Shown piece after piece: positions 47,659 to 54,344 of a DNA stretch of 54,344 nucleotides. The stretch covers positions 1-54,344 of the forward strand of contig NZ_JAAMQJ010000035.1 in assembly GCF_013523125.1 (NCBI RefSeq), read 5' to 3'. Origin of the DNA: Pseudomonas entomophila. Lineage in GTDB: Bacteria; Pseudomonadota; Gammaproteobacteria; Pseudomonadales; Pseudomonadaceae. The notes under the pieces are model-generated. The model saw nothing but the letters and a program-made list of their open reading frames with translations. It was not told where the DNA came from and did no database searches. The position numbers were made by a program, and so were the translations under genes. The first letter of the stretch is position 1. Each line of letters opens with the position of its first letter.

Positions 47659-48179
47659 AGTTGACTGCAGAACGCCTGCGCGAGCTTGTCAGGTATGAGC
47701 CGGCAACTGGAAAGTTCTACTGGATTGGCGAAAGCCGGGGCGGCTTCAAAGGATCGGTGATCATTCATCGGGCTGGCGACCTCGCTGGCGGCCGCAGGCG
47801 CAAGGATGGTAGGGCGCTGATCCGACTAGATGGTCGTCTCTATCTTGGTTACCGGCTGGCCTGGCTGTGGATGACTGGGAAATGGTCGGAGCTTGAAATT
47901 GACCACATCGACGGCGACCAGACCAACGACAGATTCTCAAATCTCCGCGAGGCGAGCAGACAGAAGAACCAACAAAACATTCGCAAGCCGCAAAGCAACA
48001 AGCGATCCAGCAGTCTCTTGGGTGTGTATGCCAATAAGCGGGGCAGGTCCGCACCTTGGAGGTCGGCAATAAGCGTCGACGGGAAGCAGCGAAGCCTTGG
48101 CGCATTCATGACCGAGCAGGAGGCCCACCAAGCCTACGTGGCTGCGAAGCGAATCCTGCATGAGGGCTGCACGTTATGA
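47655..48179 (+). CDS. HNH endonuclease with AP2 domain
   Basis: A 174-residue protein with an HNH motif in IDHIDGDQTNDRFSNLREASRQKNQQN (about 79-105) and a C-terminal AP2-like domain (LGVYANKRGRSAPWRSAISVDGKQRSLGAFMTEQEAHQAY). This pairing is typical of free-standing homing endonucleases carried by phages. It is coupled to ninG by an ATGA overlap. Confidence 0.82.
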   Translation: MKLTAERLRELVRYEPATGKFYWIGESRGGFKGSVIIHRAGDLAGGRRRKDGRALIRLDGRLYLGYRLAWLWMTGKWSELEIDHIDGDQTNDRFSNLREASRQKNQQNIRKPQSNKRSSSLLGVYANKRGRSAPWRSAISVDGKQRSLGAFMTEQEAHQAYVAAKRILHEGCTL

Positions 48180-48259
48180 GCCACACCATCGAAGACCTGC
48201 AGGCCATCAAGGCCCTGTACCGCCAGAAACTACGAGACCTCAAGAGGAAAGCAGCATGA
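48176..48259 (+). CDS. Tiny coupled ORF (27 residues)
   Basis: MSHTIEDLQAIKALYRQKL is the start of a helical basic peptide. It is linked by ATGA overlaps to the genes on both sides, which argues for real translation. Confidence 0.45.
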   Translation: MSHTIEDLQAIKALYRQKLRDLKRKAA

Positions 48260-48414
48260 GCATTCAATGGGCATGGTTCGCACTGGCCGTGATGCTCACG
48301 GCTTCCGTCGGCACGGTACTGGTCGGGCTTGGCATCGCCGCCCGCAAGGCCCGCGCCGCCAGCTATCAGGAATTCATGGAGCGCAAGGCTCGTCGTACCG
48401 GGGGTGATGCATGA
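48256..48414 (+). CDS. Small single-span membrane protein
   Basis: A 52-residue protein with one membrane helix (about 5-29: WAWFALAVMLTASVGTVLVGLGIA) and a basic C-terminal tail. The function is unknown; it is coupled to both neighbours. Confidence 0.6.
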   Translation: MSIQWAWFALAVMLTASVGTVLVGLGIAARKARAASYQEFMERKARRTGGDA

Positions 48415-49094
48415 AATACCAGAACGTGATTTCCGCCGTAGTCCGAGCCCTGGCGGCCGAGACCATCAACAGCGCCGGCGGGTGCAGTGTCGAACCCCGG
48501 GTGCAGACCAGCAAGCTGAAAGGGGAGATCACCGGCAAAGAAGCGGCACTGCTGGCAGACTGCATCGTGCACAAGATGCTCCACGCACAGCTCAGTCCCA
48601 GGCAATGGCACGCGCTGCTGGCTAAGTACAGCACGCACAAGGGGCGCAAGCTCCAAGCCATCTGCGCGCTGGTGCCTGTCGTGCCAACGCCTGCGCCCAA
48701 GCGGTTCACCCAGCAGGCCGTAATGGTGTGGGCGGTGCCCGAGCAGCGAAAGGGCGTGCAACGGGCAGCAGCCCAGGTCAAGCCAGCCGAGGTGCGTGAG
48801 TGCGACAAGGGCGATGATCGCTGGGCCTGGCGGAATCAGGCCGCCCAGCGGGCCGTGGAGCGGGCCAACGCCCACGCCAAGGCAGTGGCCGAGGAGCGTC
48901 CGGGCGAGATGATCGTGCTGGCCGCGTCGAACTACGACATGACCACTTGGGATGATCAGGGTCTGACCGAGCGCACCTATCAGCGCTGGAACAAGGCCAT
49001 CCGCGGCTCACTGGAGGGGCTGGTGAACGAGGCTCTGGTCGAGGCTCAGCACATGCTGGAGGCGGTGGGGGTGCTGGAAAGCGAGGCGGCATGA
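48411..49094 (+). CDS. Candidate Q-type late antiterminator
   Basis: A 227-residue basic protein in the position of lambda Q: last gene of the rightward early operon and just before a candidate late promoter followed at once by a terminator. It has LSPRQWHALLAKYSTHKGRKLQAICAL (about 64-90), similar to patterns I recall from phage antitermination proteins, and a C-terminal ERTYQRWNKAIRGSLEG helix. Function is inferred mainly from context. Confidence 0.5.
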   Translation: MKYQNVISAVVRALAAETINSAGGCSVEPRVQTSKLKGEITGKEAALLADCIVHKMLHAQLSPRQWHALLAKYSTHKGRKLQAICALVPVVPTPAPKRFTQQAVMVWAVPEQRKGVQRAAAQVKPAEVRECDKGDDRWAWRNQAAQRAVERANAHAKAVAEERPGEMIVLAASNYDMTTWDDQGLTERTYQRWNKAIRGSLEGLVNEALVEAQHMLEAVGVLESEAA

Positions 49095-49113
49095 AAGAGT
49101 CCCTCAAAAGGGC

Positions 49114-49143
49114 TTGCAATGTCATGTCGCCATGTCGCAATAT
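49114..49143 (+). promoter_or_regulatory. Candidate late promoter (pR'-like)
   Basis: TTGCAA (49114-49119), 18 bases, CAATAT (49138-49143). It lies about 45 bases before a terminator, the arrangement acted on by Q proteins. Confidence 0.4.
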
Positions 49144-49188
49144 AAGCCCATCCTGTCATTCCTGCGCACGTTGAGGAGTGACCCAAAG

Positions 49189-49215
49189 AACCCGGCCATC
49201 GAGTCGGGTTTTTTT
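49189..49215 (+). terminator. tR'-like terminator
   Basis: AACCCGG and TCGGGTT form the stem, followed by TTTTTG. Confidence 0.7.
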
Positions 49216-49491
49216 GTGCCCGGAGATTGTGCAGAGACCCACTGCCAGGGTGGCCCGAGAGGGGACCTGGACGCGGATAAGCCGGTAGTGCCGCGACGTG
49301 AAAAACACCGGCAGCCCAGGCGATCAGCCGCTTGCATGCGGATCAGCCTGAGGTTGGGAGAGCGAGACCAATGCATATGGGCGTTGGCGCTGGACCTGCC
49401 TGCGGCGGACGGCGGGAGAGACCGCACACCTAATCAAGGCTTCGTCATACAGAGATACTGGTTAGCGCGCCTGTAATTCGGAGTTGAGATT

Positions 49492-49520
49492 TTGTGAGGC
49501 GAATTTTTTATGGGTATATT
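49492..49520 (+). promoter_or_regulatory. Separate promoter of pagL
   Basis: TTGTGA (49492-49497), 17 bases, TATATT (49515-49520). A private promoter is typical of cargo (moron) genes expressed from the lysogen. Confidence 0.5.
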
Positions 49521-49561
49521 GTTCAGATAGGTCACTAACAATCACTAGGACGTCTGCAATC

Positions 49562-50071
49562 ATGAAAAAGATCGTCGCTGCCGTAACGCTTTCCCTGCTA
49601 GCTGTGGGCGCTCAAGCCGCTGAGCTTTCCGGGGCCATCGGCGCAACCAGTCAAGGCGGGCTTACGGCTCGTGCAGCAGTGGGGTTTGGCTGGGACAAGA
49701 GCTGGTTTGAAACCAGCACTGGTAGGCTCACTGGCTATTGGGATGCTGGGTATACCTACTGGGAAGCTGGAGACGCTTCGGGCGGCTCACACTCGTTGTC
49801 GTTCGCACCCGTATTTGTCTATGAGTTCGGCAGTGGCGATGTGAAACCATTCATCGAGGCGGGTATCGGGGTTGCTGTCTTCTCCGGCACGTCGGCTGGG
49901 GACCAAGAGTTCGGCTCGGCTTTCAACTTCGAGGACCGCATCGGCGCCGGTCTTAAATTCGGTGATAGCCAGAAGGTAGGCATCCGCGCTATCCACTATT
50001 CGAACGCTAGCATCAAGCAGCCAAACGATGGGATCGAGTCGTTTTCGCTGTTCTACAGCCACCGCATCTGA
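49562..50071 (+). CDS. pagL: PagL-like lipid A 3-O-deacylase (prophage cargo)
   Basis: The 169-residue precursor has a signal peptide (ending GAQA) and an eight-stranded outer-membrane barrel. The PagL active-site segment RAIHYSNASIKQPNDGIESFSLFY holds the catalytic His-Ser-Glu set (HYS and GIES). The enzyme removes the 3-O acyl chain of lipid A, which can alter surface recognition and immunity signalling. It is flanked by its own promoter and terminator within the prophage late region, which suggests cargo expressed by lysogens. Confidence 0.88.
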   Translation: MKKIVAAVTLSLLAVGAQAAELSGAIGATSQGGLTARAAVGFGWDKSWFETSTGRLTGYWDAGYTYWEAGDASGGSHSLSFAPVFVYEFGSGDVKPFIEAGIGVAVFSGTSAGDQEFGSAFNFEDRIGAGLKFGDSQKVGIRAIHYSNASIKQPNDGIESFSLFYSHRI

Positions 50072-50091
50072 CATCGCCGCAAATCGCTTGA

Positions 50092-50116
50092 AGCCCGGTC
50101 TAGTGCCGGGCTTTTC
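50092..50116 (+). terminator. Terminator of pagL
   Basis: AGCCCGG-TCTAGTG-CCGGGCT followed by TTTTCAGTTTT. Confidence 0.82.
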
Positions 50117-50230
50117 AGTTTTGGAGATGATCAAAGCCCAGCTGAGACGCGTAGGGGTAATAGTCAGCATAGCGGTGGAGAGAAACGCCACGACACCAAC
50201 CTGACAGGGCTGGCATCTCCACTCATTCCA

Positions 50231-50256
50231 AGCCTCGCCACTATGCGGGGCTTTTT
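50231..50256 (+). terminator. Terminator before the holin-like gene
   Basis: AGCCTCGC-CACTAT-GCGGGGCT (one G-T wobble), followed by TTTTT. It would act on transcripts entering the late genes unless these are antiterminated. Confidence 0.75.
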
Positions 50257-50278
50257 CATGCCCAGCGAGAGGTCGAGC

Positions 50279-50605
50279 ATGGATTTTTTTCACCGCATGC
50301 TCGAAAAAGCGGACCTGGCTATTGCAGGACTGCTTGGGGCATTAGTTGCCACCCGCTGGCACAAGGACGACTTGCTCGACCGGAAGGCCTGGGTGCTGTT
50401 CCTGCTCACTGGCATGGCCTGCGCCCATTACCTCACCGGTATGGTGAGCGCCTACTTCGGCATCACCGAGCCGCGCAGTGTCGCCGGCGTCGGTTTCCTG
50501 CTGGGCACCTTCGGCGGATCGCTGATCGCCGCCATCACCCGCGCCATCAAGGCCGCTGATCTCTGGTCTGTCATCAGGTCCAAGTTCGGAGGGCCTAACC
50601 CATGA
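50279..50605 (+). CDS. Holin-like membrane protein
   Basis: A 108-residue protein with about three membrane helices (AIAGLLGALVA, WVLFLLTGMACAHYL, VAGVGFLLGTFGGSLIAAI) and a basic C-terminus. Position after the late promoter fits a holin or antiholin that times lysis. The ATG at 50279 is preceded by GAGAGG; a start at 50258 would add seven residues. Confidence 0.68.
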   Translation: MDFFHRMLEKADLAIAGLLGALVATRWHKDDLLDRKAWVLFLLTGMACAHYLTGMVSAYFGITEPRSVAGVGFLLGTFGGSLIAAITRAIKAADLWSVIRSKFGGPNP

Positions 50606-50913
50606 TGCTCGAATACGTGAACGCGTTCGCTGCTGGGGGCATCGCCTCCTGGGCGGTGTGGTCGATCTTCAGCGGGAAGGTGCGCGACGGTGTGATCGGC
50701 AAGTTCCTGTACGCGGTCATCGCCCTGAGCGGCTACGCCATCCTGGCCCGGTCGGACCGGATGTTCTTCACCCCCAACACCGCCGGGGTCACGATGCACG
50801 TCGCCCTGTTCCTGGCCGGTCTCCGGCACATGTTCATGCTGACCTACTGGCCGCGTGTGAAGCGCTGGATCTGTCGGCGCCTGGACTGCGACATCTGCAA
50901 GCGGCCGAACTGA
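50602..50913 (+). CDS. Second holin-like membrane protein
   Basis: A 103-residue protein with about three hydrophobic segments and a C-terminal CRRLDCDICKRPN tail that may bind a metal. It is coupled to the preceding holin-like gene by ATGA overlap, recalling holin/antiholin pairs. No endolysin gene is seen nearby, so lysis components may lie beyond the IS element. Confidence 0.62.
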   Translation: MMLEYVNAFAAGGIASWAVWSIFSGKVRDGVIGKFLYAVIALSGYAILARSDRMFFTPNTAGVTMHVALFLAGLRHMFMLTYWPRVKRWICRRLDCDICKRPN

Positions 50914-50961
50914 TCCGCGCCACAAAATCGACATGCGCCGTTTCGTGGCGCGGGAGTGAGC

Positions 50962-51570
50962 ATGAGCAGACCGATGCCGCCGGCCGAACTGCTCGAGTTG
51001 CCATTCCTCACACTGCGCCCGGCACCCGAGGTGTGGGAGTGGATACAGCGAGAGGTTCTTGCCGACACCGGAAGCATTCACAACCCAGAGCATGGTCATC
51101 TGATCGACGCCAACATCGGTGTGCTGTGGGCTTCCTCGTCGTTCAACAAGAAGGGTCGCAGTGTGTTGGGTCAGGCCGAACAGCTGATGATTCGCGCAGG
51201 CGGATGGCAGAAAGCGAGGCAGGAGCAGCAGATGCGCGCCTGGTTTGGCGACGAGCCTGAGTTCCTGATCACCCTGGCGGGTGACTACTGCGCCCAGTGC
51301 AGCGAGGCCGAGTTCTGCGCCCTGGTCGAGCATGAGCTGTACCACATCACCCAGGCGGTCGATCAGTACGGCGCACCCAAGTTCACCCAAGACGGCATGC
51401 CCAAGCTGGAGATGCGTGGGCACGACGTCGAGGAGTTCATCGGTGTAGTCCGCCGCTACGGTGCGAGCAACGACGTACAGCAGCTGATCGACGCTGCAAG
51501 CCGGCCGCCCGAGGTGGCTAAGATCAACATTGCGAGGGCCTGCGGAACCTGCCTGCTCAAGTCGGCCTGA
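50962..51570 (+). CDS. Putative phage metallopeptidase (HExxH)
   Basis: A 202-residue protein with the zinc-binding motif VEHELYHITQA (about 126-136), a distant AMRGHDVEEF segment that may give the third ligand, and a cysteine pair CAQCSEAEFC. It matches the putative phage metallopeptidases often found beside terminase genes. The ATG at 50962 is preferred over the GTG at 50956. Confidence 0.72.
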   Translation: MSRPMPPAELLELPFLTLRPAPEVWEWIQREVLADTGSIHNPEHGHLIDANIGVLWASSSFNKKGRSVLGQAEQLMIRAGGWQKARQEQQMRAWFGDEPEFLITLAGDYCAQCSEAEFCALVEHELYHITQAVDQYGAPKFTQDGMPKLEMRGHDVEEFIGVVRRYGASNDVQQLIDAASRPPEVAKINIARACGTCLLKSA

Positions 51571-51601
51571 GTCCTGACAGGTCCTGACGAGCGAATACCC
51601 T

Positions 51602-52078
51602 ATGGCAACACTACGAAGCGAGGTCAAAGCCTTCATTGTTCAGGCTCTGGCCTGCTTCGATACACCGTCTCAGGTGGTGGAGGCCGTCAAGAAGGAATTC
51701 GGCCTGGAGGTCAGCCGCCAGGTGTGCGAAGGACACGACCCGACCAAGTACGCCGGGCGCGGCCTGGCGCAGAAATGGACTGACCTGTTCCATGAGAGCC
51801 GCAAGCGCTTCCGCGAAGAGACAGCGGACATCCCGATCGCCAATCGAGCCTACCGCCTCCGTGGCCTTGGCCGCATGGCTGAGAAGGCCGAGAGCATGCG
51901 CAACCTGGCGTTGACTGCCCAGCTGTACGAGCAGGCCGCCAAGGAATGCGGCGACATGTATGTCAACCGCAAGATCGAACCTGACAAGCCCCTGGGTTCC
52001 CAGGCGGACCAGCAGCACGCCGTTGCTGAGTACACGCTGGAGCCAGACGAGAATGTCCCGACTACCCCGTACCTATGA
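51602..52078 (+). CDS. Terminase small subunit (DUF2280 type)
   Basis: A 158-residue protein starting MATLRSEVKAFIVQALACFDTPSQVVEAVKKEFGLEVSRQ, the DUF2280-type helix-turn-helix that recognises phage DNA for packaging. It directly precedes and overlaps the large-subunit gene, the standard terS-terL order. Confidence 0.8.
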   Translation: MATLRSEVKAFIVQALACFDTPSQVVEAVKKEFGLEVSRQVCEGHDPTKYAGRGLAQKWTDLFHESRKRFREETADIPIANRAYRLRGLGRMAEKAESMRNLALTAQLYEQAAKECGDMYVNRKIEPDKPLGSQADQQHAVAEYTLEPDENVPTTPYL

Positions 52079-53381
52079 CCCGCCGGTGAAGCTGACGCCG
52101 AAGCAGGCGAACATCTACGTGTGGGGGTTCCAGCCCCAGGCCCGCTTCCGGGACGCGGTATGCGGCCGACGCTTTGGCAAGACCTTCCTCGGCAAGGCAG
52201 AGATGCGCCGTGCGGCGCGCTTGGCGGCTGAGTGGGGCGTCAGCGTCGAGGACGAGATCTGGTATGGCGCACCGACGTTCAAGCAGGCCAAGCGCGTGTT
52301 CTGGCGCCGCTTGAAGCAGGCCATCCCGGAAGCCTGGCGCGCGGCACGGCCGAACGAGACCGAATGCTCGATCACGCTCAAGTCCGGCCACATCATGCGC
52401 GTGGTGGGGCTGGACAACTACGACAACCTGCGCGGCTCCGGCCTGTTCTTCGTCCTGGTGGACGAGTGGGCCGACTGCCCATGGGCGGCATGGGAGGAAG
52501 TGCTGCGCCCGATGCTCTCGACCTGCCAGTACACGATCCCTCAGACGGGGGAGTCGAGAAAGGGCGGTCATGCGCTGCGGATCGGCACGCCCAAGGGCTT
52601 CAACCACTGCTATGACACCTACCGCGACGGCCAACCCGGCGGCGAGCCTGACCACAAGAGCTGGCAGTACACCTCGCTGCAGGGCGGCAACGTTCCGGCC
52701 GAGGAGCTGGACGCGGCCCGGCGCAAGATGGACCCACGCACGTTCCGCCAGGAATACGAGGCCGGGTTCGAGAACTACGCGGGGGTCGTCTACTACACCT
52801 TCGACCGCAACGAGTGCAGTACCAGCGAGCGCATCAAGCCGGGCGAGACGCTGCACATCGGCATGGACTTCAACGTGATGAAGATGAGCGCGGTGGTGTA
52901 CGTCATGCGCGACGGCCTGCCGCTGGCGCTCCACGAGTTCCACACGGTGCGCGACACGCCAGAGATGATCGAGAAGATCAAGGCCCAGCTCCCAGGTCAT
53001 GGCGTCTCGGTCTACCCGGACGCCAGCGGTCAGAACACTAGCAGCAAGAACGCCAGCGAGTCGGACATCTCCCTGCTGAAGAAGGCAGGCTTCACCGTGG
53101 TGGTCGACTCGCAGAACCCCGGCGTGAAGGATCGAGTCAACGCGGTCAACGCCATGTTCCTCAACACCTACGGTGAGCGGCGCCTGAAGGTCAACATCGA
53201 CCAGTGCCCCATGCTTACCCAGTGCCTGGAGCGGCAGACCTACGACAAGAACGGCGTGCCGGACAAGGACCCGAAGAAGGGTCACGACCATATGAACGAC
53301 GCCGCCGGCTACTTCATCGCCAAGCGGTACCCCATCAAGAGCCAGTCGGCCGGCACCCGCCGCATCGGAGGTTTGGCGTAA
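52053..53381 (+). CDS. Terminase large subunit
   Basis: The 442-residue packaging motor has an N-terminal ATPase with Walker A CGRRFGKTFLG (about 32-42) and the Walker B-like VLVDEWAD (about 129-136). A C-terminal RNase H-type nuclease has GMDFNVMKMSA (about 269-279), YPDASGQNTSS and the HDHMNDA acidic end (about 412-418). It cuts and threads DNA into the procapsid. The ATG at 52053 overlaps terS by 26 bases; the upstream frame is a shadow. Confidence 0.93.
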   Translation: MSRLPRTYDPPVKLTPKQANIYVWGFQPQARFRDAVCGRRFGKTFLGKAEMRRAARLAAEWGVSVEDEIWYGAPTFKQAKRVFWRRLKQAIPEAWRAARPNETECSITLKSGHIMRVVGLDNYDNLRGSGLFFVLVDEWADCPWAAWEEVLRPMLSTCQYTIPQTGESRKGGHALRIGTPKGFNHCYDTYRDGQPGGEPDHKSWQYTSLQGGNVPAEELDAARRKMDPRTFRQEYEAGFENYAGVVYYTFDRNECSTSERIKPGETLHIGMDFNVMKMSAVVYVMRDGLPLALHEFHTVRDTPEMIEKIKAQLPGHGVSVYPDASGQNTSSKNASESDISLLKKAGFTVVVDSQNPGVKDRVNAVNAMFLNTYGERRLKVNIDQCPMLTQCLERQTYDKNGVPDKDPKKGHDHMNDAAGYFIAKRYPIKSQSAGTRRIGGLA

Positions 53382-53431
53382 TGCCTGTTCAATCTACCCA
53401 TCCAGACTACGACTTGTATGGTAGGACTTGA
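53381..53431 (+). pseudogene. Truncated start of the next phage gene (portal candidate)
   Basis: The frame begins MPVQSTHPDYDLY, overlapping the terL stop by 1 base (TAATG), then runs into IS sequence and stops after 16 codons. The beginning resembles phage portal-type proteins that follow terL. The gene is disrupted by the insertion. Confidence 0.6.
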
Positions 53432-53510
53432 AGGGAGGAGGAGGGACTAGATCCGCTTCTGACTGTTCGCGCAGTACAGACCGTGGGAGATTTCGCCCCT
53501 CCTCCCTTCA
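53429..53510. repeat. 13-bp inverted repeat in the IS left end (candidate bridge-RNA region)
   Basis: TGAAGGGAGGAGG (53429-53441) pairs exactly with CCTCCTCCCTTCA (53498-53510). IS110-group elements encode a guide (bridge/seek) RNA in a long non-coding end; this left end is a good candidate. Confidence 0.5.
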
Positions 53511-53616
53511 CCCAAGCGCCGATAAGGAATGCTTCCGGTTTTGACCGACGAAAGTACAAGCCTGCGCCTCTGGGTGGCCCTTCAAGCCCTTAGACCTTAC
53601 CCCTGGAGACGCGCCC

Positions 53617-54344
53617 ATGGCAATGCCAGCATCCGAACACAGCACGATCATAGGCGTCGATGTTGCTAAGGCTGAGCTCGTCATTTACGAAGACAGCTCC
53701 GGACAGTTGAGCACCATTGCCAACAATAAGACGGCCATCAAGCAATGGATCAAGGCATTGCCCGGCAACGTCTCGATTGCAATCGAGGCCACCAATGTCT
53801 ATCACCTGCTGTTCGCCGATATGGTTCATGAAGCAGGACATACTCTTTACTTGATGGATGGTTATGCCCTGAGTCACTACCGAAAAGGTATTGGTTCACG
53901 AGCCAAGACAGACCCGATCGATGCCAGGGTACTGGCTCGTTACCTCAAAAACGAGAACGCTAACCTTAGCCCCTGGGTCCCGCCTTCGACGCTCTATCGC
54001 AACCTTGTCAGCCTGTTTCGCAGACGCGCGATGCTCGTCCAGACGCGTACAGCGCTAAAGCTGAGCTGGGAAGGCGAGCCGCTGCTCAAGGGCCTTTTAA
54101 AGTCCCAGCTCAGTTCGATGAAGCGCATTGAAGACCTCATCGAAAACATGATCAAGAAACTGCTGGAGCAGGCAGGACTGATGCCGCTAGTTAGGCGGTG
54201 CATGAAAGTTGAAGGTATTGGTTTTCTCACCGCTGCGCGTTTGGTCGCCACCTACCAACGAGGTGAGTTCAAGAGTGCTGATGCCTTCATCGCTTTTCTA
54301 GGAATGGACTTGCGGGTAGCTCAGTCGGGCAAGAAAAAAGAACG
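53617..54344 (+). CDS. IS110-family transposase (partial, runs off the window)
   Basis: The visible 242 residues start MAMPASEHSTIIGVDVAKAELVIYE. The DEDD-type nuclease residues appear as D in GVDVAKAEL, E in AIEATNVYH and D's in KTDPIDARVLARYL; the C-terminal serine domain is cut off by the window edge. Part of the transposase_20 segment (MKVEGIGFLTAARLVATY) is present. The ATG at 53617 follows CCTGGAG. IS110 enzymes recombine with a guide RNA made from the element's own non-coding end. Confidence 0.93.
   Translation, partial: MAMPASEHSTIIGVDVAKAELVIYEDSSGQLSTIANNKTAIKQWIKALPGNVSIAIEATNVYHLLFADMVHEAGHTLYLMDGYALSHYRKGIGSRAKTDPIDARVLARYLKNENANLSPWVPPSTLYRNLVSLFRRRAMLVQTRTALKLSWEGEPLLKGLLKSQLSSMKRIEDLIENMIKKLLEQAGLMPLVRRCMKVEGIGFLTAARLVATYQRGEFKSADAFIAFLGMDLRVAQSGKKKE

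Larger units (their letters stand above)
49095..49561 (+). other. Late control region
   Basis: No gene is seen in these about 470 bases. They hold a candidate late promoter (49114-49143), a terminator (49189-49215), an untranslated late leader, and a separate promoter for pagL (49492-49520). Confidence 0.5.
27394..54344. mobile_element. Lambdoid prophage (right end outside window), interrupted by an IS110 element
   Basis: The block begins at tRNA-Pro and contains integrase, excisionase, a leftward early operon, CI/Cro-type immunity, O/DnaB replication genes, Nin-type genes, a Q-position gene, lysis-type genes and terminase. The order matches a lambda-like genome. An IS110-family insertion follows terL, so the head and tail genes, if present, lie beyond the window. 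Confidence 0.95.
53427..54344 (+). mobile_element. IS110-family insertion sequence (right end outside window)
   Basis: An IS110-family transposase gene preceded by about 190 bases of non-coding left end with an inner 13-bp inverted repeat. The left boundary is placed between about 53,415 and 53,432, where the phage reading frame stops making sense. Confidence 0.8.

Noticed and set aside
50127..50204. 25-codon ORF between the two terminators before the holin-like gene
   Set aside because: The GGAG abuts the ATG with no spacing and the peptide resembles nothing; coding is not supported.
1..54344. CRISPR array or retron
   Set aside because: No regularly spaced direct repeats and no reverse transcriptase or Cas gene are visible.

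Overview
The window looks like a chromosome segment of a Pseudomonas, most likely of the P. putida group. The basis is high GC, the gene order ahpC-ahpF and thrS-infC-rpmI-rplT-pheS-pheT-ihfA-merR-tRNA-Pro, and protein sequences (AhpC, glutaminase-asparaginase, NhaR, PuuB-like oxidase, TerC, YceH) that read as typical pseudomonad versions. No rRNA operon and no CRISPR array is visible.

Positions 1-27,400 are ordinary host chromosome. In order they hold: a histidine phosphatase, a TauE/SafE permease, a dCache chemoreceptor, the ahpC/ahpF peroxide detoxification pair (with a candidate OxyR site and a 28-bp perfect inverted repeat after ahpF), yceH, nhaR, a small lipoprotein with terC, a degenerate C39-like lipoprotein, a puuB-like oxidase, two tandem tRNA-Val(GAC) genes, a SPOR lipoprotein, an HD-domain protein, endonuclease I with a DUF1654 gene, a TonB-dependent receptor, a periplasmic glutaminase-asparaginase, an I78-type inhibitor lipoprotein, a cold-shock protein, the translation cluster thrS to ihfA, a MerR regulator and tRNA-Pro(GGG).

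From the 3' end of tRNA-Pro to the right edge lies a lambdoid prophage (about 27 kb visible, right end outside). A leftward early operon (about 38,890 down to 27,463) runs from a strong promoter with operators and a boxA-like site. It passes small genes, a RecA-fold ATPase, SSB, an RMF-like protein, a PAPS-reductase-like enzyme, a C5 cytosine methyltransferase and a phosphatase, and ends in excisionase and integrase. The immunity segment carries a DUF1654 gene with a LexA box, a D12 adenine methylase, an AT-rich AAA-TOPRIM (OLD-like) ATPase, a CI/S24 repressor and a Cro-like protein. Rightward early genes follow: small DNA-binding proteins, an O-type initiator containing a candidate origin, DnaB helicase, NinB-like and NinG proteins, a LuxR-type HTH, an HNH/AP2 endonuclease and a Q-position gene. 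A candidate late promoter and terminator, a PagL lipid A deacylase cargo gene, holin-like proteins, a putative metallopeptidase and both terminase subunits come next.

Directly after terL the next phage gene (probably the portal gene) is cut after about 13 codons by an IS110-family element, whose transposase runs off the right edge. The prophage is therefore probably defective for virion production unless the element excises precisely.

The most interesting signals are: (1) both DUF1654 genes, one host and one prophage, carry LexA boxes at nearly the same distance from their starts; (2) five copies of a CACnnnnnGTG operator cluster at the two control regions that the CI repressor should govern; (3) an adenine methylase next to an OLD-like ATPase as a candidate phage-borne defence cassette; (4) two diverged copies of a long inverted repeat with mutually exclusive pairings inside the leftward operon; (5) an AUU start for infC, supported by Shine-Dalgarno spacing; (6) a prophage-carried PagL; (7) a possible bridge-RNA region in the IS110 left end.
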